The translations under genes and the position numbers were made by a program. A DNA stretch of 64,000 nucleotides from Arthrobacter oryzae (lineage in GTDB: Bacteria; Actinomycetota; Actinomycetes; Actinomycetales; Micrococcaceae), in NCBI RefSeq assembly GCF_003634095.1, contig NZ_RBIR01000002.1, forward strand, positions 248,001 through 312,000. The letters are read 5' to 3'. The notes under the pieces are model-generated. The model had not been told where the DNA came from. It saw only the letters and a list, made by a program, of their open reading frames with translations, and did no database searches. Positions 49,772-57,947 of this stretch are shown piece after piece. The number at the start of each line of letters is the position of its first letter. Positions within the stretch are counted from its first letter, which is position 1.

Positions 49772-50980
49772 TTATGTTGCTACTTCAAGTGATGGGAGCC
49801 GCTTCGCGGCTCCCTCGAGGAGCGGCTCCCAGCCGTCAATTAGGTCCTGACCATCAACCACATTTCTGAGCGCTGTTTCAAATCTGCGGAGCAGTGGGCG
49901 CAGGTCCCTGCTCATCCCGGCGTTGGCCTTAGCAGCATCAGCGGCCTCGGTTATCGTTGCCATGGCCTCTCGGGAGGAGTCGATCAGACGCCTAATTCCT
50001 GCCACGGCATCCCCGTTGCCTGCGTCCTCCTCCTGGTGGGCCAACACCTCTAGCACCGCCCTAATGATGGGATCCATGCGAAGCAGACTGGTCGAGTATT
50101 CCTTAGACATATGCTCGATGGTTTCAAGGGGCGCCGCGGCATCTTTTGCCAGTTGCCGAGCGATTACGATCTTCGCGGCAAACGCGTTCGGCTTCTTGTT
50201 CGCCTTTTCCATCTCCTTGGACGAGGCACTGAAAAGCTCTCCGAATTCACCAACCGCAGGCCCGAGAGTCGTGAGAGTGTTCGTCCACTCGTCCGCGACC
50301 GGTTGAAAATCAGCCATTAGCTCCAGAAATCCAGGGGCATCGTCGGCTTCCTCTTCTTCTGGCGCCGGTCGCAGGCGCTGTGCCGCTGACGGCGGCTCGC
50401 CTGCCTCCGCACTTTTCGCGATCACGTCCACCGACGCGCGCTTCGGGTTTGAAGCAAGGTGCACCGGTCGTGCTTCGAGGTCGCGCGTCAATTCCACTAG
50501 CCTTGTCGCGAGGCGGTGGATCCGCGTCCGGTAAGGGGATGACGTCTCCTCCAGAAGTCGGACATCGTCCCAGGGTTCGAACTGCATGCGCGCCGCAATG
50601 TCCTTGAGTTCGTCGGTGCTACCTTCTCGAAGATCAGGCACTGGTGTGTATCGGATCGACATCAATAGCTCCTGAAGCCCCAACGACCGAGCCGATGAAA
50701 CGAATTGAACCATTTCCTTCCTGCACTCTTCGCGCAGGAAGTATGTGGGGGTCAACACGGGTATGAAGAACGTCGTGTTTTGCAAGGCTTCATCGAGTTG
50801 CGCCCGAAAGTCGTGCCCCCAGCGAATTTCAGCCGAATCAACAAAGATGTCTATTGTTTCGCCGGTGAGGAACTCGAACTCCGCCCTGAGAAGCTCGGCG
50901 AGACGCCGAATCCTACCGTCTTCCCGTTCGTTATCGACATGGGCATAGCTCAGGAATGCTTTGGCGACGACTTCACTCAT
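49772..50980 (-). CDS. TIR-domain protein with helical C-terminal region
   Basis: 402 aa. Residues 6-135 form a TIR domain: 'AKAFLSYAHVDNE' (strand A/box 1), 'ETIDIFVDSAEIRWGHDF' (BB-loop region), 'TTFFIPVLTPTYFLREECRKEM' with Cys86-x2-Glu89 at the position of the WCxxE motif whose Glu is catalytic in NAD-cleaving TIRs. After a charged linker (about 165-230) comes a mostly helical domain of about 180 residues without recognised motif. Bacterial TIR proteins often act in anti-phage NADase systems. Lower G+C than the flanks and no obvious partner effector. ATG 50980 has TAGATT 6 bases upstream. Confidence 0.82.
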   Translation of the reverse strand: MSEVVAKAFLSYAHVDNEREDGRIRRLAELLRAEFEFLTGETIDIFVDSAEIRWGHDFRAQLDEALQNTTFFIPVLTPTYFLREECRKEMVQFVSSARSLGLQELLMSIRYTPVPDLREGSTDELKDIAARMQFEPWDDVRLLEETSSPYRTRIHRLATRLVELTRDLEARPVHLASNPKRASVDVIAKSAEAGEPPSAAQRLRPAPEEEEADDAPGFLELMADFQPVADEWTNTLTTLGPAVGEFGELFSASSKEMEKANKKPNAFAAKIVIARQLAKDAAAPLETIEHMSKEYSTSLLRMDPIIRAVLEVLAHQEEDAGNGDAVAGIRRLIDSSREAMATITEAADAAKANAGMSRDLRPLLRRFETALRNVVDGQDLIDGWEPLLEGAAKRLPSLEVAT

Positions 50981-50986
50981 GCGCTC

Positions 50987-50992
50987 AATCTA
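50987..50992 (-). promoter_or_regulatory. -10 box of TIR gene (TAGATT, 6 nt before ATG)
   Basis: TAGATT-N6-ATG 50980. Confidence 0.5.
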
Positions 50993-51049
50993 CCGGGCCA
51001 TAGGCGAGGACTCGGCTTTTGACACAGCGACCCTCGAGTGGGGTCATAT

Positions 51050-51495
51050 TCACAAATTGTGCCGTTGTCGGTGGCGGTGAGGCCGCCGCGACCAGTAGTG
51101 GATGTGGTGGGCCTCGCACGAGGCGGCGGGGATGGTGCAGCCGGGGAAGGTGCAGCCCTGGTCGCGGGCGATGAGGGCTTTGCGGATGTGGGGCGGGAAG
51201 ATCCGTGAGGTTCGGCCGACGTCCAGGATCCGGCCCTGGCTGCCAGCCGGAGAACGATCAGACCGTACTAAGGCGGCGCGGTCCAGGACCCGCGGCCGGC
51301 CAAACTGCGTGCGGACTCCGGGCGAGAAGAGGACAGACTCGGGAGGACCCGAGACCTCGATTCCCGCAGCACGGACCAGCTGATCCTCCAGGAGAGTGAA
51401 CCGCACCCTAAGGTGTTCTGACCTTTGATCGGCTGCTTTGACGTCCAGCGCCGGGAACCTTCGAAATGGCTGATGGGCCCACTCCGGATCCAGAA
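51050..51495 (-). pseudogene. Truncated DUF222/HNH endonuclease-domain gene
   Basis: Remnant of a 13E12-repeat/DUF222 protein. An open frame from about 51495 reads 'EWAHQPFRRFPALDVKAADQ' and 'EHLRVRFTLLEDQLVRAAG', then 'LDVGRTSRIFPPHIRKALIARDQGCTFPGC' and 'CEAHHIHYWSR', the HNH core. The N-terminal 250 or more residues are missing. Just after HYWSR a one-base shift is needed to read 'RGGLTATDNGTI', and the C-terminal 'LLC..HH' part is lost. It is broken at both ends. Confidence 0.8.
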
Positions 51496-51507
51496 TTCAA
51501 ATATCTC

Positions 51508-51627
51508 GCCCCAAGAATGCGGCAGCCGAGTCCCAGCGCGGCGACGATCTCGCGACGAAAGGTCCTGCCCCCAGAATGCGGCAGCCGAGTCCCTGCGCGG
51601 CGACTACCTCGACACGAAAGGCCTGCC
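51508..51627. repeat. 59-bp tandem direct repeat (2 copies) beside the HNH remnant
   Basis: Two imperfect copies offset by exactly 59 bases, each containing AGAATGCGGCAGCCGAGTCC, a GCGCGGCGAC core, then ACGAAAGG. They lie between the DUF222 remnant and the PTS gene and look like an extragenic repeat family or a recombination scar. Confidence 0.8.
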
Positions 51628-51635
51628 CCAACCTG

Positions 51636-52124
51636 CTAGTGGTCGAAGAACACCAGGCTGGAATTGATGAGCTCGGCGATCACTTCGGCGTCGTAGGCCC
51701 GGCGGAGCGACTCGCGGAAGGACTCCTTCGAGAGCGAGCGGGCCAGCGTCGCGAGCACTTCAAGGTGATCGGAGAAAGAGCTCGCCGGGGTGGCGATGAG
51801 CAGTATGACGGTGGCCGGGCCGTCTGCGGCACCGAAGTCCAGTGCCCTGCCGTATTTGGTGATGCCGACCGCAATGGAGGTCTGCGAGACCAGCTCGCTT
51901 CGGGCGTGCGGCAGACCCACCCCGCCGGGCAGGCCGGTTGCGAGCTGGTGCTCCCGGGCATTGACCTGCTTGAGGAAGCCATCGAGATCGGAAATCCGTC
52001 CCGCCGCATACATCCGCTCTGCGAGCTGGGACGTGGCGTCCAGCTTGTCCGTGGCGTCCATCTCCAGGATCACCATCTCGGGCGTGGTGAGCTCGGCGTC
52101 GTACCGGTCCAGTGGTTGCGCCAA
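51636..52124 (-). CDS. PTS system EIIA component, fructose/mannitol type
   Basis: 162-aa phosphocarrier of the PTS_EIIA_2 family with the phosphorylated His73 in 'GGVGLPHARSELV'. Other fold motifs are 'KLDATSQLAERMYAAGRISDLDGF' and 'ILLIATPASSFSDHLEVLATLAR'. No EIIB, EIIC, HPr or EI gene is nearby, so it may serve a remote sugar permease or a regulator. TTG 52124 is supported by AAGGGA 7 bases upstream. It lies downstream of glpD on the same strand, 89 bases away. Confidence 0.9.
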   Translation of the reverse strand: MAQPLDRYDAELTTPEMVILEMDATDKLDATSQLAERMYAAGRISDLDGFLKQVNAREHQLATGLPGGVGLPHARSELVSQTSIAVGITKYGRALDFGAADGPATVILLIATPASSFSDHLEVLATLARSLSKESFRESLRRAYDAEVIAELINSSLVFFDH

Positions 52125-52156
52125 GTGATGTCCCTTCGAAGTGGCGTCAGTGCACG

Positions 52157-52204
52157 CCGGCCGGCAGTCAGTTGACCTGCGATGTGGTCAGCACTGCCGG
52201 CCGG
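52157..52204 (-). terminator. Hairpin after glpD
   Basis: CCGGCCGGCAG / CTGCCGGCCGG 11-bp arms (52157-52167 / 52194-52204) ending 10 bases after the glpD stop. No U-tract, so termination is only probable. Confidence 0.45.
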
Positions 52205-52213
52205 TGCTGAAAC

Positions 52214-53965
52214 TCAGCGCAACGGGACAATATCCTCCACGCCCAGCCGTGCGGCGTCGGCGGATTCATCATCCGGCTGCTGCTGACTCAGGCGCTCGGC
52301 ATCGACCCGGGCCAGATAGTGCTTGATTTCGCCCTCGCGCTGCGCATCACTCCAGCCGAGAACGTCTCCCATTAGTTTAGCGACTACCGGAGCGGCGGAC
52401 ACACCCCGGTCCCAGGCCTCGATCGAAATCCGGGTGCGGCGGGTCAGCACGTCCTGAACGTGGCGGGCGCCTTCGTTCGTGGCCGCATAGACGGCCTCCG
52501 CGGCGAGGTAGTCGTCCGCGCCGGGCAACGGCTCGGCCAGCTCCGGGTTACCGGCGATCAGGGCCAGCACTTCCGGCGTCATGGCGCCGTAGCGGTTGAG
52601 CAGATGTTCGATCCGGGCCACATGCACGCCCGTCTCCTCCGCCATCCGGTTCCGTTTGTTCCACGCTGCCTTGAAACCGCTGGCCCCTAGCAACGGAATG
52701 GACTCCGTGCAGCTGGGGGGGACGCGCTCGTCCATGCTGCGCGTTGCCTCGTCCACTGCGTCCTTGGCCATGACCCGGTAGGTGGTCCACTTCCCGCCGG
52801 CCACCACCACGAGCCCGGGCACGGGGTGGGCCACCACGTGTTCCCGGGAGAGCTTGGCGGTGGAATCGCTTTCCCCGGCCAGGAGCGGGCGCAGGCCCGC
52901 GTAAACGCCCTCGACGTCTTCGCGTGTCAGGGGCCGTTTGAGGACCTTGTTGACGTGCTCCAGCAGGTAGTCGATGTCCTTGCTGGAGGCCGCCGGGTGG
53001 GCCTTGTCGAGGTGCCAGTCAGTGTCCGTGGTCCCGATGATCCAGTGCCTGCCCCAGGGGATCACGAACAACACCGACTTCTCGGTTCGCAGGATCAGTC
53101 CCACGGTGGACTGGATCCGGTCCCGGGGCACCACCAGGTGGATGCCCTTGGAGGCGCGAACTTTGAGCTGTCCGCGGTCGGTCACCATGGCCTGGGTTTC
53201 GTCGGTCCAGACGCCGGTGGCGTTAATGACCTGCTTGGCCCGGATGTTGAACGTTGATCCGTCCTCGTGGTTGACCACCTTGGCGCCGACGACGCGCTCC
53301 CCTTCGCGCAGGAAGTCCACCACGGACATCTGGTTGACGGCGTGTGCGCCGTAGTGCGCCGCGGTCCGCACCAGGTTGGCGACGTATTTCGCGTCGTCCA
53401 CCTGGCCGTCGTAGTACCTGATGGACCCCACGAAGGCGTCGTCCTTCAGGCTCGGCGCGGCCCGCAGGGTCCCGCGGCGGGTCAGATGCTTGTGGAACGG
53501 GACGCCGCGGCTGTGTCCGCCGGTGATGGACATGACGTCGTACAGCGCGATCCCGGCGCCGACATAGGGGCGCTCAAGCACATGCTTGGTCAGCGGGTAG
53601 AGGAACGGCACCGGCCGGGCCAGGTGCGGGGCCAGGACGGACAGGATGAGCCCGCGCTCGTGCAGGGCCTCCTTGACCAGGGCGAAGTCGAGCATCTCCA
53701 GGTACCGCAGGCCGCCGTGGATGAGCTTGGAGGACCGGGACGACGTGCCGGCTGCCCAGTCGTTGGCCTCGACGATGCCGACGCTGAGCCCGCGCGTGAT
53801 CGCATCCAGGGCGGCGCCGGCGCCGACGATGCCGCCGCCCACGATCAGGATGTCGAGTTCCTTGCCCGGGTCAGCAGTGCCCTTGAGTAAGGCGATGGAA
53901 GCATCGCGCTCTGCAGGACCCAGGGCACCTCCGGCCACGGCAGAACCGCCGGGAAAACTGTTCAT
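52214..53965 (-). CDS. glpD: Glycerol-3-phosphate dehydrogenase (aerobic, FAD)
   Basis: 583-aa membrane-associated flavoenzyme oxidising glycerol-3-phosphate to DHAP and passing electrons to quinone. The FAD dinucleotide motif 'IVGGGIVGAGAALDA' is at about residues 41-55, followed by 'GTSSRSSKLIHGGLRYLE', 'VINATGVWTDE', 'GIHLVVPRDRI', 'TDTDWHLDKAHPAASSKDIDYLL', and a C-terminal DAO_C domain ('RYGAMTPEVLALI'). ATG 53965 has GGAGG 6 bases upstream. Confidence 0.95.
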   Translation of the reverse strand: MNSFPGGSAVAGGALGPAERDASIALLKGTADPGKELDILIVGGGIVGAGAALDAITRGLSVGIVEANDWAAGTSSRSSKLIHGGLRYLEMLDFALVKEALHERGLILSVLAPHLARPVPFLYPLTKHVLERPYVGAGIALYDVMSITGGHSRGVPFHKHLTRRGTLRAAPSLKDDAFVGSIRYYDGQVDDAKYVANLVRTAAHYGAHAVNQMSVVDFLREGERVVGAKVVNHEDGSTFNIRAKQVINATGVWTDETQAMVTDRGQLKVRASKGIHLVVPRDRIQSTVGLILRTEKSVLFVIPWGRHWIIGTTDTDWHLDKAHPAASSKDIDYLLEHVNKVLKRPLTREDVEGVYAGLRPLLAGESDSTAKLSREHVVAHPVPGLVVVAGGKWTTYRVMAKDAVDEATRSMDERVPPSCTESIPLLGASGFKAAWNKRNRMAEETGVHVARIEHLLNRYGAMTPEVLALIAGNPELAEPLPGADDYLAAEAVYAATNEGARHVQDVLTRRTRISIEAWDRGVSAAPVVAKLMGDVLGWSDAQREGEIKHYLARVDAERLSQQQPDDESADAARLGVEDIVPLR

Positions 53966-54058
53966 GTCACGCCTCCATCCGGATCAAACCTCGTTAGGGC
54001 ACCAGACTACGTCCAAGTCCTCCGGATGGGCAGGGCTAATCCCCTGCCGGCGTGCGGT

Positions 54059-55195
54059 TCAGTTTCCGGCGTACGGCGAGACGACGACGTCGACGCGCTG
54101 GAATTCCTTCAGGTCCGAGTAGCCGGTGGTTGCCATCGAACGGCGCAGCGCCCCGATCAGGTTCGAGGTGCCGTTGGTGTGGTGGCCTGGCCCGAACAGG
54201 ACCTCCTCGAGCGGTCCAACAGTTCCCACGTTGACCCTGTCGCCGCGGGGCAGTTCGAGGTGGTGTGCCTCCTGGCCCCAGTGCCAGCCCTTGCCCGGCG
54301 CCTCCTCGGCGCGGGCCAGGGCACTGCCCAGCATCACGGCGTCGGCGCCCATCGCGATGGCCTTGACGATGTCGCCCGAGGTTCCCATGCCGCCGTCGGC
54401 GATCACGTGCACGTAGCGTCCGCCGGATTCGTCCATGTAGTCCCGGCGGGCGGCCGCGACGTCGGAGATGGAGGAGGCCATCGGAGAGTGGATGCCCAGC
54501 GCGCGGCGGGTGGTGGTGGTGGCTCCCCCGCCGAAGCCGACCAGCACGCCGGCGGCACCGGTGCGCATCAGGTGCAGGGCCGGGGTGTAGCCGGCCGCTC
54601 CCCCGACGATCACGGGGACGTCGAGTTCGTAGATGAACTGCTTGAGGTTCAGCGGCTCGTGGGCCTTGGAGACGTGCTCGGCCGAGACGGTGGTCCCGCG
54701 GATGACAAAGATGTCGACGCCGGCAGCCACCACGGTCTTGTAGTGTTCCTGCGTGCGCTGTGGGGTCAGCGAGCCGGCCACGGTGACCCCCGCGGCGCGG
54801 ATCTCGGCGAGGCGGGAGGTGATCAGCTCGGGCTGGATCGGCGCCTGGTAGAGCTCCTGCATCCGCCGGGTGACGGCGGGGCTGTTGGTCTCGTCCGCGA
54901 GGACCGCGATTTCGTCCAGCACGGACTGCGGGTTCTCATACCTGGTCCACAGGCCTTCGAGGTCCAGGACCCCGAGTCCGCCGAGGCGCCCGAGAGCGAT
55001 CACGGTTTCCGGCGACATGGCCGAATCCATCGGAGCTGCGATGACCGGCATCTCGAACTTGTAGGCATCGATCTGCCACGAGACGGATACGTCCTTGGGG
55101 TCACGCGTGCGTCGGTTGGGGACGATCGCAATGTCATCCAGGGAGTAGGCACGACGCCCACGCTTGCCTTGGCCAATCTCAATCTCGTAAGTCAC
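54059..55195 (-). CDS. guaB3: GuaB3-family IMP dehydrogenase-related protein
   Basis: 378-aa TIM-barrel protein of the actinobacterial GuaB3 type, without CBS domains. It has 'RRAYSLDDIAIVPNRRTRDP', 'PVIAAPMDSAMSPETV', 'RYVHVIADGGMGTSGDIVKAIAMGADAVMLG' and 'GTVGPLEEVLFGP'. The loop that carries the catalytic Cys in IMPDH and GMP reductase reads GGGATTTTR here, with no Cys. The reaction is therefore uncertain, with a purine-linked oxidoreductase or GMP-reductase-like role possible. GTG 55195 has TAACCT 6 bases upstream and no RBS. Confidence 0.92.
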   Translation of the reverse strand: MTYEIEIGQGKRGRRAYSLDDIAIVPNRRTRDPKDVSVSWQIDAYKFEMPVIAAPMDSAMSPETVIALGRLGGLGVLDLEGLWTRYENPQSVLDEIAVLADETNSPAVTRRMQELYQAPIQPELITSRLAEIRAAGVTVAGSLTPQRTQEHYKTVVAAGVDIFVIRGTTVSAEHVSKAHEPLNLKQFIYELDVPVIVGGAAGYTPALHLMRTGAAGVLVGFGGGATTTTRRALGIHSPMASSISDVAAARRDYMDESGGRYVHVIADGGMGTSGDIVKAIAMGADAVMLGSALARAEEAPGKGWHWGQEAHHLELPRGDRVNVGTVGPLEEVLFGPGHHTNGTSNLIGALRRSMATTGYSDLKEFQRVDVVVSPYAGN

Positions 55196-55201
55196 TGCTC
55201 T

Positions 55202-55207
55202 AGGTTA
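55202..55207 (-). promoter_or_regulatory. -10 box of guaB3 (TAACCT, 6 nt before GTG)
   Basis: TAACCT-N6-GTG 55195. Confidence 0.5.
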
Positions 55208-55326
55208 TCCCAGGGCGGCGTTTTCCCGGCGACCGTGTCCTGGCGGACCGAATCCCCGCCGGGACGTGGCAGCCGGGACACGTCCGCCCAGCTGAGGAGG
55301 CCGCTGCGGAACGTCCGGCACCGACG

Positions 55327-55332
55327 TAAGGT
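55327..55332 (+). promoter_or_regulatory. -10 box of hypothetical gene (TAAGGT, 6 nt before ATG)
   Basis: TAAGGT-N6-ATG 55339. Confidence 0.5.
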
Positions 55333-55338
55333 GGCGGC

Positions 55339-55950
55339 ATGGGTATGCGGTGGATCTTCGACGGGCACATCGCCGGCATCGGCACGGAGTCCGGTCTGCG
55401 CGCGGTGGTGGGCCTCTGGCAGCGCTCCCCCTTCGGTCCGTTCGCCGACGCGATGGTCCAGTTGGCCTCCGGCCGGCGGATCCTGCTCGCGCCCACCGCT
55501 GAGATCGGCGACCTCATCGCTTCGGTCTACAACTTTGACGAAACCCGTGTGCTCGACGTCGCCGCGTCTCACGGCGGGCAGTGGCTCCGGGTCGACGCCG
55601 GCCCGCTCCGGATTCGCGCCGCCATCGGCAAACGAACCCGGCTGGGCAGCATCGCCCGGCTGGTCCCGGGTCCGGTGGCCGTGCATCCGCAGTGGCTGCG
55701 TGCCATCAGCCCGCTCGCTGCCCTCCTCAGCCCCGGGGTGCGCACCGCGGGGGCCGCGAAGGGCGGGCGGGAGGAGTACTACGGCGTGACCGATCTTCAC
55801 CGCATCGACTCGGCGAGCGTCGGCTGGGACGGCGGAGACGCGGGGCCCCTGTCCGCCATCCGGCCCGAAGTCACCTTTGGTTTCAGCAGCGTTCCGCCGG
55901 TGCCCAGCCTGGCGCGGGTGCGGACCACCGTGATTCGGTTCGGCGGGTAG
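55339..55950 (+). CDS. Conserved hypothetical protein
   Basis: 203 aa, soluble, no signal peptide. It begins 'MGMRWIFDGHIAGIGTESGLRAVVGLWQRSPFGPFADAMVQ' in two conserved-looking blocks and continues with 'SGRRILLAPTAEIGDLIASVYNFDETRVLDV', a pattern I have no name for but which looks like a folded beta-rich domain. Divergent from guaB3, convergent with an ABC transporter gene. Not assigned to a function. Confidence 0.75.
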   Translation: MGMRWIFDGHIAGIGTESGLRAVVGLWQRSPFGPFADAMVQLASGRRILLAPTAEIGDLIASVYNFDETRVLDVAASHGGQWLRVDAGPLRIRAAIGKRTRLGSIARLVPGPVAVHPQWLRAISPLAALLSPGVRTAGAAKGGREEYYGVTDLHRIDSASVGWDGGDAGPLSAIRPEVTFGFSSVPPVPSLARVRTTVIRFGG

Positions 55951-56076
55951 AAGTCCCCCTCGCGGGGCTGGCAGGGAGGGGACCAGCCTGGAGGCCTGCG
56001 CCGGGCTGCAGCCTGCCCCGCGCATTGGCTTGGACGCGCTGATGCGGTCAAGCCGCCGCTCATCGGCGCCTTCGGC

Positions 56077-57918
56077 TCAGATGCCTTCGGCGTCGTCCAC
56101 GGCGAGCTGGGATTCGAACATCCGGAAGTACCGGCCGCGCAGCGCCACAAGCTCCCTGTGCGTGCCCTGTTCGACGATCCGGCCGTCCTCGAGCATGTAG
56201 ACGACGTCGGCCTTCTCGATCGTGGCGAGGCGGTGGCTGATGGCGATGATGGTGCTGCTGCGGTCGGCGAAGAGCCTCGTGAAGATCCGGTGCTCAGCGA
56301 GGGCATCGATGGCCGACGTCGGCTCGTCCATCACCATGAATGAGGCGTTGCGGTAGAAGTTCCGAGCCATCGCCAGCCGCTGCCACTGCCCGCCGGAGAG
56401 GCCTGAACCCTTCCGTCCGCGCGGATCCTCCATCCAGTTGCTCACGTGGTTGTCCAGCCCGTTGGGCAGTTTGTTGATGAATTCCAGGGCCTCGGCGTCC
56501 GCGGCGGCCCGGCGGATCCGGCCGTCCTCGCGGGGCGAATCGACGTCGCCGAAGAAGATGTTCTCCGCGGCGGTAGCGAACTCATATTTGAGGAACTCCT
56601 GGCTAAGGACCGCCAGGTGCCGGTGCCAGGACGTCACGTCCACGGCGGCGAGGTCGACGCCGTCGAGCAGCACCTGGCCGGAATCCGGGCGGTAAAGCCC
56701 GGCCAGGATGCGGATCAGGGTGGATTTGCCGGCGCCGTTCTCGCCCACAATCGCGATGTGCTGGCCCTGCCGGATGGTCAGCGAAATGCCGCGGATGACT
56801 TCCAGTTCGCTGCCGGTATAGGTGAAGTGGATGTCCCGCAGCTCCACGGTCTTCGGCGCCTGCAGCAGCGGCGGGGCGTGGCCGGAAGGCACCGGCAGCG
56901 CCATGAACAGTTCATAGTCCGTGAGGTTTGCCAGGTCCTCGTCGATCGAACTGAGCGAGGAGACGAGGCTGTTCGCCGTGGACAGCGCCCGGCTGACAAT
57001 CTGCTGGACGTAAAGGAACTGTCCCACCGGCTGGGCCCGGGCAATGATCTGGCCGACGACCCAGATCAGGGAAACCACTTCGGCGCCGTACTGCAGGGCA
57101 TCGGCCGCGAGCTGTTTGGGGATGTAGCGTTTCTGGAAGTCCAGCCGTCGCTTCTCGTCGGCGTCCCGGAGCCGGGAGCGCAGCCCCATCAGGTAGCCGA
57201 CGATCCCGTACAGCCGCATCTCGGCGATGTGCTGGGGGCGCAGGAGGTTGGTCTCGATCATCCTGCGCTGCCTGCGGGAATCCACCTGGGTGTTCCAGTG
57301 CGCGATCTGTTCGCGGGAGAGCCGGAACTGCAGGTACACGCTCGGCACGATCGCGATCAGGACGATCACGGAGATCCACCAATTGACCAGGAACAGTGCG
57401 CCGATGGCCAGGATCACCGAGACGAACTGGGTGAAGATCGCGGCGATCCGGTCCAGGACCCGTGCATAGGAATCGGAAAAACGCTTGGCGCGGTCGTAGA
57501 GGTCCACCGTCTCTTTGTCGTCGTAGCGCCAGAAGTCCAGGGTAAGGAAGCGCTCGTACATCAGGTCGCCGACGATCGCCCCGACCCGGAAGCTCATGAG
57601 CTGCTGGATGTAGCGGTCCACACTGCTGAACGAGCCCCAGAACAGGCCCAGGACTGCCGTGATGATGACGTAGACTATCGCCCGCTGCCCGGCCGCCGGG
57701 TCGCCAGCGTAGGCGGCGGCCAGCGCCGTGGTGGTCAGGGCGGCGAAGTACGTCGTGACCAGCGGCAGGAGCGCCGAGATCAGCGAGCCGAGGACTTTCA
57801 TGACCACGGCGGCGGGCGAGGCCCGGAAACTTACCCGCAGCACCTGCGCCACGGCGCGGGCGTAGGGCCTCAGCGCGAGCTTGCGCTTTGGCTCACGTGC
57901 GGGCAGGAGTTCGGACAT
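56077..57918 (-). CDS. ABC transporter with fused permease and ATPase domains (exporter type)
   Basis: 613-aa half-transporter working as a dimer. An ABC_membrane-type region (about 30-335) has up to six helices ('VVMKVLGSLISALLPLVTTYFAAL', 'VSVILAIGALFLVNWWISVIVLIAIVP'). The ATPase (about 355-600) has Walker A 'GENGAGKST', signature LSGGQWQRLAMAR, Walker B 'FMVMDEPTSAID' and H-loop 'IAISHRLAT'. Substrate unknown, with lipid, peptide or drug export typical. ATG 57918 has both a TAGGCT box 6 bases upstream and GGAGG in the spacer. Confidence 0.93.
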   Translation of the reverse strand: MSELLPAREPKRKLALRPYARAVAQVLRVSFRASPAAVVMKVLGSLISALLPLVTTYFAALTTTALAAAYAGDPAAGQRAIVYVIITAVLGLFWGSFSSVDRYIQQLMSFRVGAIVGDLMYERFLTLDFWRYDDKETVDLYDRAKRFSDSYARVLDRIAAIFTQFVSVILAIGALFLVNWWISVIVLIAIVPSVYLQFRLSREQIAHWNTQVDSRRQRRMIETNLLRPQHIAEMRLYGIVGYLMGLRSRLRDADEKRRLDFQKRYIPKQLAADALQYGAEVVSLIWVVGQIIARAQPVGQFLYVQQIVSRALSTANSLVSSLSSIDEDLANLTDYELFMALPVPSGHAPPLLQAPKTVELRDIHFTYTGSELEVIRGISLTIRQGQHIAIVGENGAGKSTLIRILAGLYRPDSGQVLLDGVDLAAVDVTSWHRHLAVLSQEFLKYEFATAAENIFFGDVDSPREDGRIRRAAADAEALEFINKLPNGLDNHVSNWMEDPRGRKGSGLSGGQWQRLAMARNFYRNASFMVMDEPTSAIDALAEHRIFTRLFADRSSTIIAISHRLATIEKADVVYMLEDGRIVEQGTHRELVALRGRYFRMFESQLAVDDAEGI

Positions 57919-57924
57919 GCCTCC

Positions 57925-57930
57925 AGCCTA
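57925..57930 (-). promoter_or_regulatory. -10 box of ABC exporter gene (TAGGCT, 6 nt before ATG)
   Basis: TAGGCT-GGAGGC-ATG. The GGAGG within the spacer would be too close for a normal RBS. Confidence 0.45.
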
Positions 57931-57947
57931 GTTCGGGGTGCAGACAC

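Noticed and set aside
51636..52124. PTS EIIA read as part of a local sugar operon
   Set aside because: Neighbours are glpD and the HNH remnant. No EIIB/EIIC or sugar enzyme genes are adjacent.
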